A stretch of DNA of 64,000 nucleotides from Dokdonella sp. (GCF_019634845.1 NZ_JAHCAQ010000007.1:1-64000), one strand, 5' to 3'. Positions 9,230-18,096 are shown, numbered from the stretch's first letter. Numbers and translations: made by a program. Notes: a model not told the origin generated them from the sequence alone.

Positions 9230-11008
9230 ATGCACGCCACGACCTTGCACCGGCTCCTGCTGCTCGGCGCCGGACTGACGCTGACCCCGGCATTGCCGGC
9301 GGTGGAACTGGCCGCTCGCGATGCGCTGACGGGCGCGCCGCTCGCGGCGACGCTGAGCTACGACGACGGCGGTGCGCACGTTGCACGCATCGACGGCGCG
9401 CTGCGCGCGATCGCGGCGCCGACGCAGCGCGTGACGGCGACGGCCACGGCAGCCGGCCACCACACGCTGTCCTTCGCGCTCGACCCGGCGGCAGGGCCGC
9501 TCACGCTGCTGCTCGATCCGCTCGCCGAACCCGCGGCCTTCACGCGCCTGACGACACGGGCGGCGACGCGCGACGATCTGCGCTGGCTGCAGGGCTACGT
9601 GCGCCGCGCCGCCGACGGCTCGCCGCTGGCCGGCGCCACGCTGACGATCGAGGGGCGCAGCACGCGCAGCGATGCCGCCGGTTACTTCGAACTCGAGCTG
9701 GCGCCTTGCACCGCCAACGCGGACGCACGTTCGAGCCTGCACGTGCACGCCAGCGGCGTCGGCGAACAGCAGCGCAGCGGCATCGTCTGCAGCAACGGCG
9801 TGACACGCCTGCTGCTCGCGCTCGGCGCCGGCATGCCCGCGCAACTGCACGAGGACGTCGGCGCGCTCGACCGCGGCGCGCGCAGCACCGGCGACGCCGG
9901 CGCTGCGATGCTGCCGCTGCTGCGCGAGGCAACGCCGATCGGCACGCTGGTCGCGCCCGGACTGGTGCCACCGACGTCGATCCGGGTCGGCTATGCCGAT
10001 GCCGCCTGCACGCAGTCGTGTTGCACCGCGTCCTGCACCCACACCTGCGTGTTGCCGCTGGAGACCTATGTGCGGCGTGGCCTCGACAACGAATGGATCT
10101 CGAGCTGGAACACGCAGAGCCTGCGCGCGGGCAGCGTCGCTTACCGCAGCTACGGCGCCTGGCGTGTGGCACACCCGATCCGCCCGAGCTTCGACATCTG
10201 TTCCAACGCCTGTTGCCAGGTCAACAATGGCGACACCCACAGCAGTACCGACAACGCGATCGCGCGCACGCCCGGCCTGCTGCTCACGCGCGGCGGCAGC
10301 GAAGCCGCCGCGGCCGAATACTCGGCCGAAAACAACAGTTGGGATGATCCCAACGACGGCCTGCCGTGCAGCAACAATGACCTGTCCTGCGGCGACGGCT
10401 ACGCCGGCTCGCCGGCCAATGGCTGGCCGTGTCTCGCCGACAGCGTCGGCGCCGGCCGCGGCTGCTTCGGCCATGGCCGCGGCATGTCGCAATGGGGTAC
10501 GCAGCGCTGGGCGATTGCGGCCACGCCGCCACTGTGGCGCTGGATCGTCGATCACTACTTCAACGACAACGGCGCCGGCAGCAACTTGCGCACCGCCGTC
10601 ATGACCTCGCCGCTGACCCTGACCGGCCTCAGCGCGACACCGGCCACGGTCGCAGCGGGCGCGACCTTGCAGATCAGCGCCAGCGCCGGCAACAGCGCCG
10701 GTGCGAGTCATGCCCACCTGCTGATCGGCGCAAGCCTCTACCGCAGCGGCGTCGGCTATCTCGACGACAGCGCGCACGATGCGCCGCTCGTGCTCGCCAC
10801 TGGCACGCAGGCGATCGGCCGCAGCTTCAGCGTGCCGGCCAGCGCGCCGGCCGGCAGCTACGACCTGCTCGTGTCGCTGTATCTCGACGTCGACGAGAAT
10901 GGCGCGATCAGCGGCAACGATCTCGCACTCGCTCTCGCCATCGCCAGCGGCGCCGTGCAGGTCGGCAACGACCGCATCTTCGGCGATGGCTTCGAGACCA
11001 CGCCCTAG
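9230..11008 (+). CDS. Secreted SpoIID/LytB-domain protein with carboxypeptidase-regulatory-like repeats
   Basis: A 592-residue exported protein. After a signal peptide (ending near LTPALPAVE) come two carboxypeptidase-regulatory-like beta-sandwiches (about 25-95 and 120-165). Then comes a SpoIID/LytB domain: PLETYVRRGLDNEWISSW, SLRAGSVAYRSYG, and the end motif GHGRGMSQWG near residue 415. SpoIID enzymes are lytic transglycosylases acting on denuded glycan in spore formers; relatives in Gram-negatives are poorly studied. A C-terminal beta domain and the terminal tag RIFGDGFETTP follow. The region contains many Cys, probably disulfides. The ATG at 9230 was chosen because GGGGAGGA lies just before it. 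A peptidoglycan-active or surface role is inferred. Confidence 0.8.
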   Translation: MHATTLHRLLLLGAGLTLTPALPAVELAARDALTGAPLAATLSYDDGGAHVARIDGALRAIAAPTQRVTATATAAGHHTLSFALDPAAGPLTLLLDPLAEPAAFTRLTTRAATRDDLRWLQGYVRRAADGSPLAGATLTIEGRSTRSDAAGYFELELAPCTANADARSSLHVHASGVGEQQRSGIVCSNGVTRLLLALGAGMPAQLHEDVGALDRGARSTGDAGAAMLPLLREATPIGTLVAPGLVPPTSIRVGYADAACTQSCCTASCTHTCVLPLETYVRRGLDNEWISSWNTQSLRAGSVAYRSYGAWRVAHPIRPSFDICSNACCQVNNGDTHSSTDNAIARTPGLLLTRGGSEAAAAEYSAENNSWDDPNDGLPCSNNDLSCGDGYAGSPANGWPCLADSVGAGRGCFGHGRGMSQWGTQRWAIAATPPLWRWIVDHYFNDNGAGSNLRTAVMTSPLTLTGLSATPATVAAGATLQISASAGNSAGASHAHLLIGASLYRSGVGYLDDSAHDAPLVLATGTQAIGRSFSVPASAPAGSYDLLVSLYLDVDENGAISGNDLALALAIASGAVQVGNDRIFGDGFETTP

Positions 11009-11016
11009 CGGGCGCG

Positions 11017-12396
11017 TCAGGACGACACCTCTTCCAGACGCCGGCCGCTGGTACGCGGGCCGGCCAGCGCGATGAGGCCGGCAAGCAGTCCGGTCAGGCC
11101 GATGCCGAGGAATCCGGTGAAGAACGAGGTCGCGCCGATGAGGCCCGGCAAGGCCAGTGCGCCGAGCGCGCCGCCGGTATGGCCGATGCCGTCGGAGAGT
11201 GCGAAGCCGCTCGAACGCGCCCGCGTCGGGAACAGTTCGGCTGTGTAGGTGTAGGCCACCTGCAGATACAGGCCGAGCGCCAGCGAGGCGACGAACGACC
11301 CGAGGATCAGCACCGCCTCGTTGCTGTTGAGGCCGATCAGCAGCATCCCCACCAGCCACACCACGGTCGAGGCGAAGATCAGCATGCGGCGCTCGATGCG
11401 GTCGGCCACCAGCGCCATCAGCAGCGCCCCGAGCGGATAGCCGAGCGCGCCGACGCCGAGGAACAGCAGCGAACTGCCGACCGCAAACCCCTGCGCGGCG
11501 ATGAGGGTGGCCGCATCGCCGAGAAAACCATAGTTGCCGATGTACCAGCAGAACCACATCGCAGCGAGCAGCGCGAGGCGGGCGCCATACGGCGGCCGCA
11601 GCAGGGCGCGGAACGGAAAAGCGTGGCGTTCGGTCGATACCGCGGTCGGCTGCGGCGGCGGCAAGGCGATGCCGCGCGCGGCGGCGCCCTGCTCCATGCG
11701 CCGTACCACCGCGTCGGCTTCGGCAAGGCGGCCATGCAAGGCCAGCCAGCGCGGCGATTCGGGCAGGTGGAAACGCGCCAGCACGCCGATCGTGGCGATG
11801 AGGCCGCCGATGACGAACAGCGCCCGCCAGCCCCATGGGTAATTGGGCACCAGCGCCAACGCGATGAATGGCGTCAGGGCCTGGCCGAGGATGCCGACGA
11901 GGAAGGTCAGGTTCGAGATGCGCCCGCGTTTGCCGGCCGGCGCCAGTTCACCGATGTAGGTCGACACGAGATTGAGGTCGGCACCGACGCCGAAGCCGGT
12001 GACGAAGCGCCACAGTGACAGCGAGACGATGCCGGTGGCGGTGGCGTCGAGGAACGACCCCAGCGCGGTCAGCGTCAACGTGACGATGAGTGTGCGATAG
12101 CGGCCAACGCGATCGGCAATCGCGCCGATCACGATCGAGCCGGCCACGTAGCCAACCAGGCCGAGTGCGAGCGCGACGAACAGCGCCTCCGAACCCGACA
12201 ACGCAAACTCGGTGGCGATCGCGGGCATCGCGTAGCCGATGTCGGCGATGTCGAAAAAGGTGAAGAAGTAGCCGACGCCGATGATCGCGAGATAGCTGCG
12301 CGGCAGCGTCCACACCGGAATGCGGTCGAGGCGCGCGAGGATCGCGTCGGCGTCGCCGCGGGGGTCACCGGCGCCGACTTCGGCACGAATCTCCAT
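11017..12396 (-). CDS. MFS transporter, sugar-porter-like
   Basis: A 459-residue inner-membrane transporter with about 12 predicted transmembrane helices. Family signatures are the loop 2-3 motif ADRVGRYRT, its repeat ADRIERR in the second half, the PESPRWL motif after helix 6 and ELFPTRARSSG in place of PETKG. These place it near the sugar porter / metabolite:H+ symporter group; the substrate cannot be predicted. The start at 12396 has GGAGAGG upstream. It sits between the convergent SpoIID-domain gene and the 3' end of the respiratory operon, separated from the latter by 272 bases, so it is probably a separate unit. Confidence 0.85.
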   Translation of the reverse strand: MEIRAEVGAGDPRGDADAILARLDRIPVWTLPRSYLAIIGVGYFFTFFDIADIGYAMPAIATEFALSGSEALFVALALGLVGYVAGSIVIGAIADRVGRYRTLIVTLTLTALGSFLDATATGIVSLSLWRFVTGFGVGADLNLVSTYIGELAPAGKRGRISNLTFLVGILGQALTPFIALALVPNYPWGWRALFVIGGLIATIGVLARFHLPESPRWLALHGRLAEADAVVRRMEQGAAARGIALPPPQPTAVSTERHAFPFRALLRPPYGARLALLAAMWFCWYIGNYGFLGDAATLIAAQGFAVGSSLLFLGVGALGYPLGALLMALVADRIERRMLIFASTVVWLVGMLLIGLNSNEAVLILGSFVASLALGLYLQVAYTYTAELFPTRARSSGFALSDGIGHTGGALGALALPGLIGATSFFTGFLGIGLTGLLAGLIALAGPRTSGRRLEEVSS

Positions 12397-12668
12397 GGGC
12401 CTCTCCAGACCAGCTGCGTGCATGCGTGCACGCGATCGCAACGAACGCTGCGGCAAGCTGCGCACCTGCAGCCAGCACGGCCATGCTACGCCGCCGTGGC
12501 GGCGCCGGCGCGACGCCGCGGAAGCATGTTCAGGGTGCGGTTCCAGACGCAGTCGCAAACTCGACGATTCGAGCCGCGCGGATGGACGCGGCATGCTGCA
12601 CGATCGCGCCAGCGGCGCAACGCGCTCGCCGCCACATCCGGCGGCCGTCGTGAGCGGCGGGCCGCCGC
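12397..12668. other. Spacer between respiratory operon end and MFS gene
   Basis: 272 bases without a credible gene. Only the terminator-like palindrome at its left edge (12651-12671) stands out; the promoter of the MFS gene must lie here but no clear -35/-10 pair was identified. Confidence 0.4.
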
Positions 12669-12671
12669 TCA
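12651..12671 (-). terminator. GC-rich hairpin at the end of the respiratory operon
   Basis: Perfect 10-bp arms TGAGCGGCGG / CCGCCGCTCA around one base, overlapping the stop codon of the last operon gene. No long U-tract follows, so it is a probable but not classical terminator. Confidence 0.45.
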
Positions 12672-14600
12672 GGTCGGTGGCGGCGGCGCGGTCGGCTGGA
12701 ACGCGTCGGAGAAGCAGAACTGCTCGCCGAGCCCGTGCGCAAGGAAGTCCGGCACGGCAGCCTCGACCATGCGGGTCGAGCCGCAGGCATAGACCTCGTA
12801 GCCGGTCAGGTCGGGATGGTCGGCCAGCAACGCCTCGTGCACGAAGCCGCGCCGGCCCGGCCACGGGTCATCGGCGGGAAGGTCCGACAGCACGGGCACG
12901 TAGCGGAAATTGGCATGCTCGGCCTGCCAGCGCGCGACGAGATCCTGCAGGTACAGGTCACCGGCGCCGCGCACGCCCCAGTACAGCTCGATCGGACGAC
13001 CGACGCCGCGCCGGAATGCATCTTCGAGGATGCTCTTGATCGGCGCGAAGCCGGTCGCGCCAGCGAGCATGAGGATCGGCCGCGCGCTGTCGCGCAGCAC
13101 GAAGTTGCCGAGTGGCCCCTCGAAGTCGAGCCGATCGCCCACCTTCATCGCCGTGAACACGTGGCCGGTGAAGCGGCCATCGGGAATGCGGCGGATGTGC
13201 AGCTCGATCACGTCGCCCGCGCTGGGCCTGGGTTCGCCGGGCGGACGCGGCGCATTGGCGAACGAGAACGCACGCTTGGCGCCGTCATCGAGGATGATGT
13301 TGATGTACTGGCCGGCGATGAACTCGATGTGCTCGCCCGCCGGCAGCGCGACGAACAGGCGCATGAGATCGTCCGACAGTCGCTCCATGCGCTGCACACT
13401 GGCCTGCCAGCGGCGCGGCGCGCCCGCGCTCGCGTCGGTGAGCGAGATCACGCCCTCGACTTCGAACTCGACGTCCTCCTGCGCCACCGCGCAGCACATG
13501 AGTGCCTGGCCGCGCGCGCGCATTGCCGCAGTGAGCGTGGCTTCCTGATAGGGCCCCGGATCGACGCGCCCGGCCAGAACCGTGCACAGGCACACGCCAC
13601 AGCCACCGGAGCGGCAGTCGAACGGCAACGTCAGGCCCGCGCGCAGGCCCGCGTCGAGCAAGGTCTCGCCGGCACGCGCACTCGCGCGCGCGGGGCCGGG
13701 ATGGATCGTGAGCTGGTTGACGACCTTGCCGCCGCGCCGCAGCGTGAGCCACGGCAACACGTAGAGGAAGACCGAGGCGCCGACCACGATCGCCCACACG
13801 GTCGACAGCGGGCCGTTGCGGATCAGCGGGAAGATCGTGAGCAGGAACCAGTCCAACGACAGCGTGGTCGGTTCGGTGCGCAGGTCGGCCATGCCCTGGC
13901 TGGCAACCGGGGCGATGATCGCGAGCGCGACGAGCATGCCCATCATCGCCGTGGCCAGCGGCCGCGGCGGCTGGGTGGTGGCCTTGGGTACGCGCTGCAC
14001 GTGCACCCACATCAGCAGCAGCAACACCAGCGACACGCCGATGTGCACGAACACGAGCAGCGAGAACAGGCGGTCGCTGACGTGCTCGGGCAGGATGAAA
14101 TTGCGGATCAGGCGGCCGCCGAAGCCGGGCAGCCAGTCGAGCCATTCGAAGCTGGTCTGGGTGACGTATTGCGCAAGGCGGTCCCACGGCAGCATGAAAC
14201 CGTTGGCACCGACCACGTAGACCAGCCATAGCAGCATGACGCCGGTGACCCACGAAAACGCCCGGAAGCCGCGCAGGCGGTCGAAGGCGAAGTTGCGCAA
14301 CATGTGCAGCAACATCAGCAGCACCATCGCGTCGGAGGCATAGCGGTGCACGCTGCGCAGCACGTTGCCGCTGCCCCAGCCGCCGTGGCTGATCGCCTCC
14401 ACCGATTCGTAGGCGCCGGTGACGCTCGTGTTGAAGAACGCGTACAGGATCAATCCGGTCGCGCCGAGGATCCAGAACAGGTAGAAGCAGATCTGCCCGA
14501 GGTGGTACAGCGGGTTCATGCGATCGCCGAAGGCGCGATTGAACAATGCCTCGACCGCCATGAAACCAGCGCGCAAGCCGCGCTGCACAATCGCCACCAT
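12669..14600 (-). CDS. Cytochrome b / [2Fe-2S] ferredoxin / FAD-NAD(P)H reductase fusion
   Basis: A 643-residue membrane flavocytochrome, last gene of the respiratory operon. Residues 1-290 form a cytochrome b6-like part with two His pairs spaced 14 apart (H85/H99, H186/H200), expected to bind two b hemes. Residues 295-385 form a plant-type ferredoxin domain with Cys C329, C334, C337 and C369 or C370. Residues 395-630 form a ferredoxin-NADP reductase-like part: flavin motif RAFSFA, nucleotide motif GATGFAPIKS and CGSTRMVEA. The layout predicts electron transfer between NAD(P)H, FAD, Fe-S and membrane hemes, with quinone or the partner oxidase as the other end. Its start overlaps the stop of the upstream oxidase-like gene (TGATG). 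Direction of flow is unknown. The triple fusion is unusual. Confidence 0.85.
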   Translation of the reverse strand: MVAIVQRGLRAGFMAVEALFNRAFGDRMNPLYHLGQICFYLFWILGATGLILYAFFNTSVTGAYESVEAISHGGWGSGNVLRSVHRYASDAMVLLMLLHMLRNFAFDRLRGFRAFSWVTGVMLLWLVYVVGANGFMLPWDRLAQYVTQTSFEWLDWLPGFGGRLIRNFILPEHVSDRLFSLLVFVHIGVSLVLLLLMWVHVQRVPKATTQPPRPLATAMMGMLVALAIIAPVASQGMADLRTEPTTLSLDWFLLTIFPLIRNGPLSTVWAIVVGASVFLYVLPWLTLRRGGKVVNQLTIHPGPARASARAGETLLDAGLRAGLTLPFDCRSGGCGVCLCTVLAGRVDPGPYQEATLTAAMRARGQALMCCAVAQEDVEFEVEGVISLTDASAGAPRRWQASVQRMERLSDDLMRLFVALPAGEHIEFIAGQYINIILDDGAKRAFSFANAPRPPGEPRPSAGDVIELHIRRIPDGRFTGHVFTAMKVGDRLDFEGPLGNFVLRDSARPILMLAGATGFAPIKSILEDAFRRGVGRPIELYWGVRGAGDLYLQDLVARWQAEHANFRYVPVLSDLPADDPWPGRRGFVHEALLADHPDLTGYEVYACGSTRMVEAAVPDFLAHGLGEQFCFSDAFQPTAPPPPT

Positions 14601-16060
14601 CACTGATTCTCCGCCGGTTGGGGTGCGCGCCGGCGACCACGCATCGCGCCGATCACCACCAGTGCAAACAGCAGGCCGCCGATGATCGCCAGCAGCCCAC
14701 CCAGGCCCATGAGTCCCATGCCGGCCACTTCGCCTGCGCTGCGCAGCACCTGCTCGCTGCCGGCGACCTTGCGCTGCACGCCGTAACCGCCCGACCACAC
14801 CAGCCCGATGATGTGCAGGAGCTGGCCGATGCCGTACAGCCACGGCTGGGTCACGGCCAGGCGGCCACGTGGCGCGGCAAACCCCAGGCGCGGCAGCAGC
14901 CAGTACACCACGCCCATGAGCGCGAGCGTGACGCCGACGATGCAGCCGTGGTAATGCGCCGGAATCTTGACGTTGCTGCCCTGGATGCCGATGCCGATCA
15001 CGCCGCCCGCGACGAACAGCAGCATCGACGCCAGCAGTGCCGCCCGCAGTGGTCGCTGCTCGGCAGGCAACTGGCGCAGCGGCAGCACCGCGATGAGCGC
15101 GGCCAGCGCCACCGGCGCGATGGCAAGGCCACCGCCGATGCGCATGGCCCAGGTGTGCATCGCGCGATGCTCGACCGAGGCCACGTCATGCATGAGGTAG
15201 GCCAGCGGCGTCACGAACACACCGCCGAGCGCGATCACGAACAGCACCAGCACCACGCGCGGACTGAGCGGCACACGCCCACCGCAGGCGCGCGCCAATG
15301 CCAGCCACGACACCAGCATGAGCAGGGTCCAGGTGAACTGCACCGCATGACCGCCGCCCCAGAACAGGATTTCGTAGTAGGCCTTGGCCGGCAATGCGCG
15401 CGGCACCTCGAGCAGCGACCAGCCGAACGCGAGCAGCGCGACTGCGCCGGCCACCACGCTGGCGTGCAGGCCGAAGCGCAACGCCGCGCTGCCATCGACC
15501 GCCGTGCCGACCCGTTGGCCACGCGCGAGGCCGAGCAGCACGAGCAGCAGGCTGCCGGCGCCGAACAGCCACAGCGCGCCGCGGAAAGCCGCGCTGTCGA
15601 GTACGGGAATGTAGTTGGCCATGATCGCCTCGCCCGGATCGACGAAGGCGGCCACGCCCATCGCCAGCGAACCCAGCGCGCACAGCGCAAGCGGCGCGCC
15701 GGCCACCGCGCGGCCCAGCGGCGTCGCAAACGGGCGCAGGTTGAGGCTCCACAACATGCCGGCGATGGCGACGAACCACACCAGCACCGACAGGTCCACG
15801 TGCACGACGAGCGCGATGCGGAAGAAGTCGGCGGTCGGCAACACGGCGTTGACGCCCGGCGTGCGCGCCAGCACGAGCAGGATCGCGAACACGCCCGAAC
15901 CGAGCAGCGCGGCCAGCGCAAGGCCGAGCCAGGCCTGCACCAGCAGGCGGTTGCCGGCGTCGATCGCCGGCAACACATAGCCGGCGCTGGCGGGCAGCGT
16001 CGATGCCTCCGGCGGCGACGCCCCGGCCCGGTCCGCGCCGATGGCTACCTCGCCGTTCAT
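14600..16060 (-). CDS. Heme-copper oxidase subunit I-like protein, non-canonical active site
   Basis: A 486-residue protein with about 12 transmembrane helices and the heme-copper oxidase subunit I layout. H87 (VVHVDLSVLVW) fits the low-spin heme ligand in helix II, H238 (FWGGGHAVQF) the helix VI metal ligand, and H369/H371 (PAHYHG) the HxH heme ligands of helix X. At +4 from H238, where A/B-type O2 reductases have Tyr and NorB has Glu, there is Phe. In the helix VII region the visible motif is LMHDVASVEH, i.e. HD rather than the usual HH pair. It could be an NO reductase-like branch or a structural homologue; cbb3-like annotation would be only approximate. Overlaps with both neighbours (ATGA and TGATG) argue for a stoichiometric complex. 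Confidence 0.8.
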   Translation of the reverse strand: MNGEVAIGADRAGASPPEASTLPASAGYVLPAIDAGNRLLVQAWLGLALAALLGSGVFAILLVLARTPGVNAVLPTADFFRIALVVHVDLSVLVWFVAIAGMLWSLNLRPFATPLGRAVAGAPLALCALGSLAMGVAAFVDPGEAIMANYIPVLDSAAFRGALWLFGAGSLLLVLLGLARGQRVGTAVDGSAALRFGLHASVVAGAVALLAFGWSLLEVPRALPAKAYYEILFWGGGHAVQFTWTLLMLVSWLALARACGGRVPLSPRVVLVLFVIALGGVFVTPLAYLMHDVASVEHRAMHTWAMRIGGGLAIAPVALAALIAVLPLRQLPAEQRPLRAALLASMLLFVAGGVIGIGIQGSNVKIPAHYHGCIVGVTLALMGVVYWLLPRLGFAAPRGRLAVTQPWLYGIGQLLHIIGLVWSGGYGVQRKVAGSEQVLRSAGEVAGMGLMGLGGLLAIIGGLLFALVVIGAMRGRRRAPQPAENQ

Positions 16061-16584
16061 TGCAGGACGATCGCGCCTTGGTTGGCGTCGAAATCGACGA
16101 CCAGCACCTGGCCCGGCGCCAGCGTGACATCGGCCGAGCGCGTGTAGGTCTGGGCGCCTGGCCGCACGTCGTCGTTGAGGCTCACTTCCAGATGGTGGTT
16201 GCCGGCCGGCACCGCCAGGCGCTCGTAGATCGAGGAGGCGCCATCCTTCGACAGGCCGGTCGGCGGCACCACGCGGTCGAGCACGCTCTTGCCATCGAGT
16301 TCGACGCGCATCGTCAGCGGCGCGCGTTCGCGCGGACACTGCTCGGGAAAGCGCATGTTGGGCGGCAGCTTGTCGAGTTCGGCCTGGCTGAGCTTGCGGC
16401 ATTCGCCGATCGGCTTGCCCACGTGCGACACACTGAGTTTGATCAGCGCCTGCTCGGCGCCGAGCGGATGGTAGGGCGGCCACTGCGAAAACACGCCGAT
16501 GGCGAGCGCGAACAGGCCGTACAGCACGAGCTGGCCGAGCCAGCTGAACAGGCCATGGGGTGTGGAGGGTCGGGTGTCGGACAT
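16057..16584 (-). CDS. Membrane-anchored protein of the respiratory operon
   Basis: A 175-residue protein not recognised as a named family. One N-terminal transmembrane segment (LFSWLGQLVLYGLFALAIGVF-like, about residues 11-30) is followed by a periplasmic-looking domain of beta character with a Cys pair (GECRKLSQ and PEQCPRER). It contains YHPLGAEQALIKLSVSHVGKP at the start of the soluble part (split here as YHPLGAEQ...SHVGKP). Its stop overlaps the start of the oxidase-like subunit (ATGA), so it is probably an accessory or assembly subunit. The start is the ATG at 16584; longer frames upstream are out of context because the preceding gene ends at 16604. Confidence 0.7.
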   Translation of the reverse strand: MSDTRPSTPHGLFSWLGQLVLYGLFALAIGVFSQWPPYHPLGAEQALIKLSVSHVGKPIGECRKLSQAELDKLPPNMRFPEQCPRERAPLTMRVELDGKSVLDRVVPPTGLSKDGASSIYERLAVPAGNHHLEVSLNDDVRPGAQTYTRSADVTLAPGQVLVVDFDANQGAIVLQ

Positions 16585-16603
16585 GTTCGCCAGGGACCGT
16601 GGA

Positions 16604-18094
16604 TCAGTTGGATGGAATCGACAGGGTCCGCACGCGCTCGCGCAGGCGCGCCACGGCTGCGGCCAGCGCCGCCTCGTCACCCGGTCCGGCCTGCACCCGC
16701 TCGAGCCGCTCGCGCGGCATGCGCGCGCGCAGGCGCGGTTCGCGCCGGCCTGCCAGCCGCTCGGCGGTCCAGCGCTCGCCGAGGCGAAACTCGCAGCCGC
16801 CGTCGCGGCAGGTCGCCACCACCACACCGGCCGCGCCATCGCGCAACGCATACTCGATGAAGCTCGGTGGAAGCTGTCCGGCGCAGATCAGGCCAAGCAC
16901 GCTCGTGTCCTCGCTTAGCGCGGCGCTGGCGCTTGCGCCATGATCGCATGTGAATATGACCAGCGGCTCGCGGGCCGTCGAGGTTGCGACATCTTGCCGC
17001 AGACGGCGCCGCAATGCATCGACCGTGAGCTGCGGCATGTCGATGCCGCTGACCAGCGTCTCCACGCCGCGGAACGGGGTCGACGACGGGCAGGCCCCGG
17101 CGCAGATGCCGCAGGCCACGCACAGGTCGGGGTCGACCTGCGCCAACAGGCGCCCGACCCGCGGCTGCGGATGCGGCACCATCGTGATCGCGGCATACGG
17201 GCAGTCGTCGAAGCAGCGTTCGCAGCCACTGCAGTTGGCCGGATCGACCACCGCCACGGCCGGCCGCGCCGGTTGCGGCAGGAACGGCGCCAGCACCAGC
17301 AAGGCCATCGCACCAGCCACCAGCGCCCAGGTGACGCCGCGCGTGGACGCATCGGTGAGCGGATGCAGCCACAGCACGAACCAGTCCAGTGCGACCGGCT
17401 CGGTCAGCGCGGCCGCCGGCGGCTGGCTCAGCACGGGCGCCACCAGCGCCAGCACGAGCAGCAGCAGCGACACGCCCAGCGCGAGCGAGCGCGGCGGCAT
17501 CACCGCGGCGCGACTCAGGCGCTGGAGATGGAACCACAAACCGAACAGCAGCAGCAGCGACACGCCGATGTGGATGAAGATGAACAGCGAAAACAGCCGG
17601 TCGCTGACCGCGTCGAGGGCAAGGAAATTGCGCGCAAACGGCGCGCCCAGCAACGGCACGGCGTCGAGCCATTCGGCGCTGGCCAGCGCCGAATACTGGC
17701 CGAGCCGATCCCACGCCAGCCAGAAGCCGCCCACGGCGCTGATCGCCGCAAACGCCACCGTCGGCACCCCGGTCAGCCAGTGGAAGCGGCGCACGCCGCG
17801 CTCATGTCGGTGCAGCCATTCGCGCACGATATGCAGCGCGATCACCACCACCAGCACATCGGTGGCGTAACGATGCACGCCGCGCAGCAGCCGCCCGCTC
17901 GCGAGCGGCCAGGTCTCGAGTGCCGTCACCGAACGCCACGCCCCCGCCACCGAGGTGTCGTAGACGGCGTACAGCAGCACGCCGCTGGCGAGCAGCAGCC
18001 AGATGGCGAGGAAGCCGATCGCGCCGAGATGACGCAACGGATTGCAGGCGGCACCGAACGCGGCATCGAAGCCGCGCTCGAGCGCGCGCCACAT
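16604..18094 (-). CDS. Cytochrome b / dicluster ferredoxin / FlpD(MvhD)-like fusion
   Basis: A 496-residue fusion. Residues 1-275 form a cytochrome b6-like membrane part with His pairs H74/H88 and H175/H189 (14 apart), clearly paralogous to the one in the last operon gene (shared HRYAxD, AWDRLGQY, SDRLFSL). Residues 280-345 bind two [4Fe-4S] clusters: C288, C291, C294, C298 and C325, C328, C331, C335. Residues 375-450 resemble the FlpD/MvhD iron-sulfur family: C383 (FTCDHG), C404 (LICAGQ), C429 and C434 (ATCRDGGCEF) with GAAGVVV between. MvhD normally links hydrogenase to heterodisulfide reductase, so finding it on a cytochrome b in an aerobic-type gammaproteobacterial operon is unexpected. 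An electron-input role is inferred. Confidence 0.85.
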   Translation of the reverse strand: MWRALERGFDAAFGAACNPLRHLGAIGFLAIWLLLASGVLLYAVYDTSVAGAWRSVTALETWPLASGRLLRGVHRYATDVLVVVIALHIVREWLHRHERGVRRFHWLTGVPTVAFAAISAVGGFWLAWDRLGQYSALASAEWLDAVPLLGAPFARNFLALDAVSDRLFSLFIFIHIGVSLLLLFGLWFHLQRLSRAAVMPPRSLALGVSLLLLVLALVAPVLSQPPAAALTEPVALDWFVLWLHPLTDASTRGVTWALVAGAMALLVLAPFLPQPARPAVAVVDPANCSGCERCFDDCPYAAITMVPHPQPRVGRLLAQVDPDLCVACGICAGACPSSTPFRGVETLVSGIDMPQLTVDALRRRLRQDVATSTAREPLVIFTCDHGASASAALSEDTSVLGLICAGQLPPSFIEYALRDGAAGVVVATCRDGGCEFRLGERWTAERLAGRREPRLRARMPRERLERVQAGPGDEAALAAAVARLRERVRTLSIPSN

Positions 18095-18096
18095 GC

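Noticed and set aside
8978-11836. 952-residue minus-strand frame
   Set aside because: It spans the antisense of the SpoIID-domain gene and an out-of-frame part of the MFS gene; composition is Arg/Ala-rich and no domain is visible.
14618-16147. 509-residue plus-strand frame with many His and Gln
   Set aside because: It is antisense to the second heme-copper-like subunit; the His/Gln richness mirrors the Leu/Val codons of the transmembrane helices.
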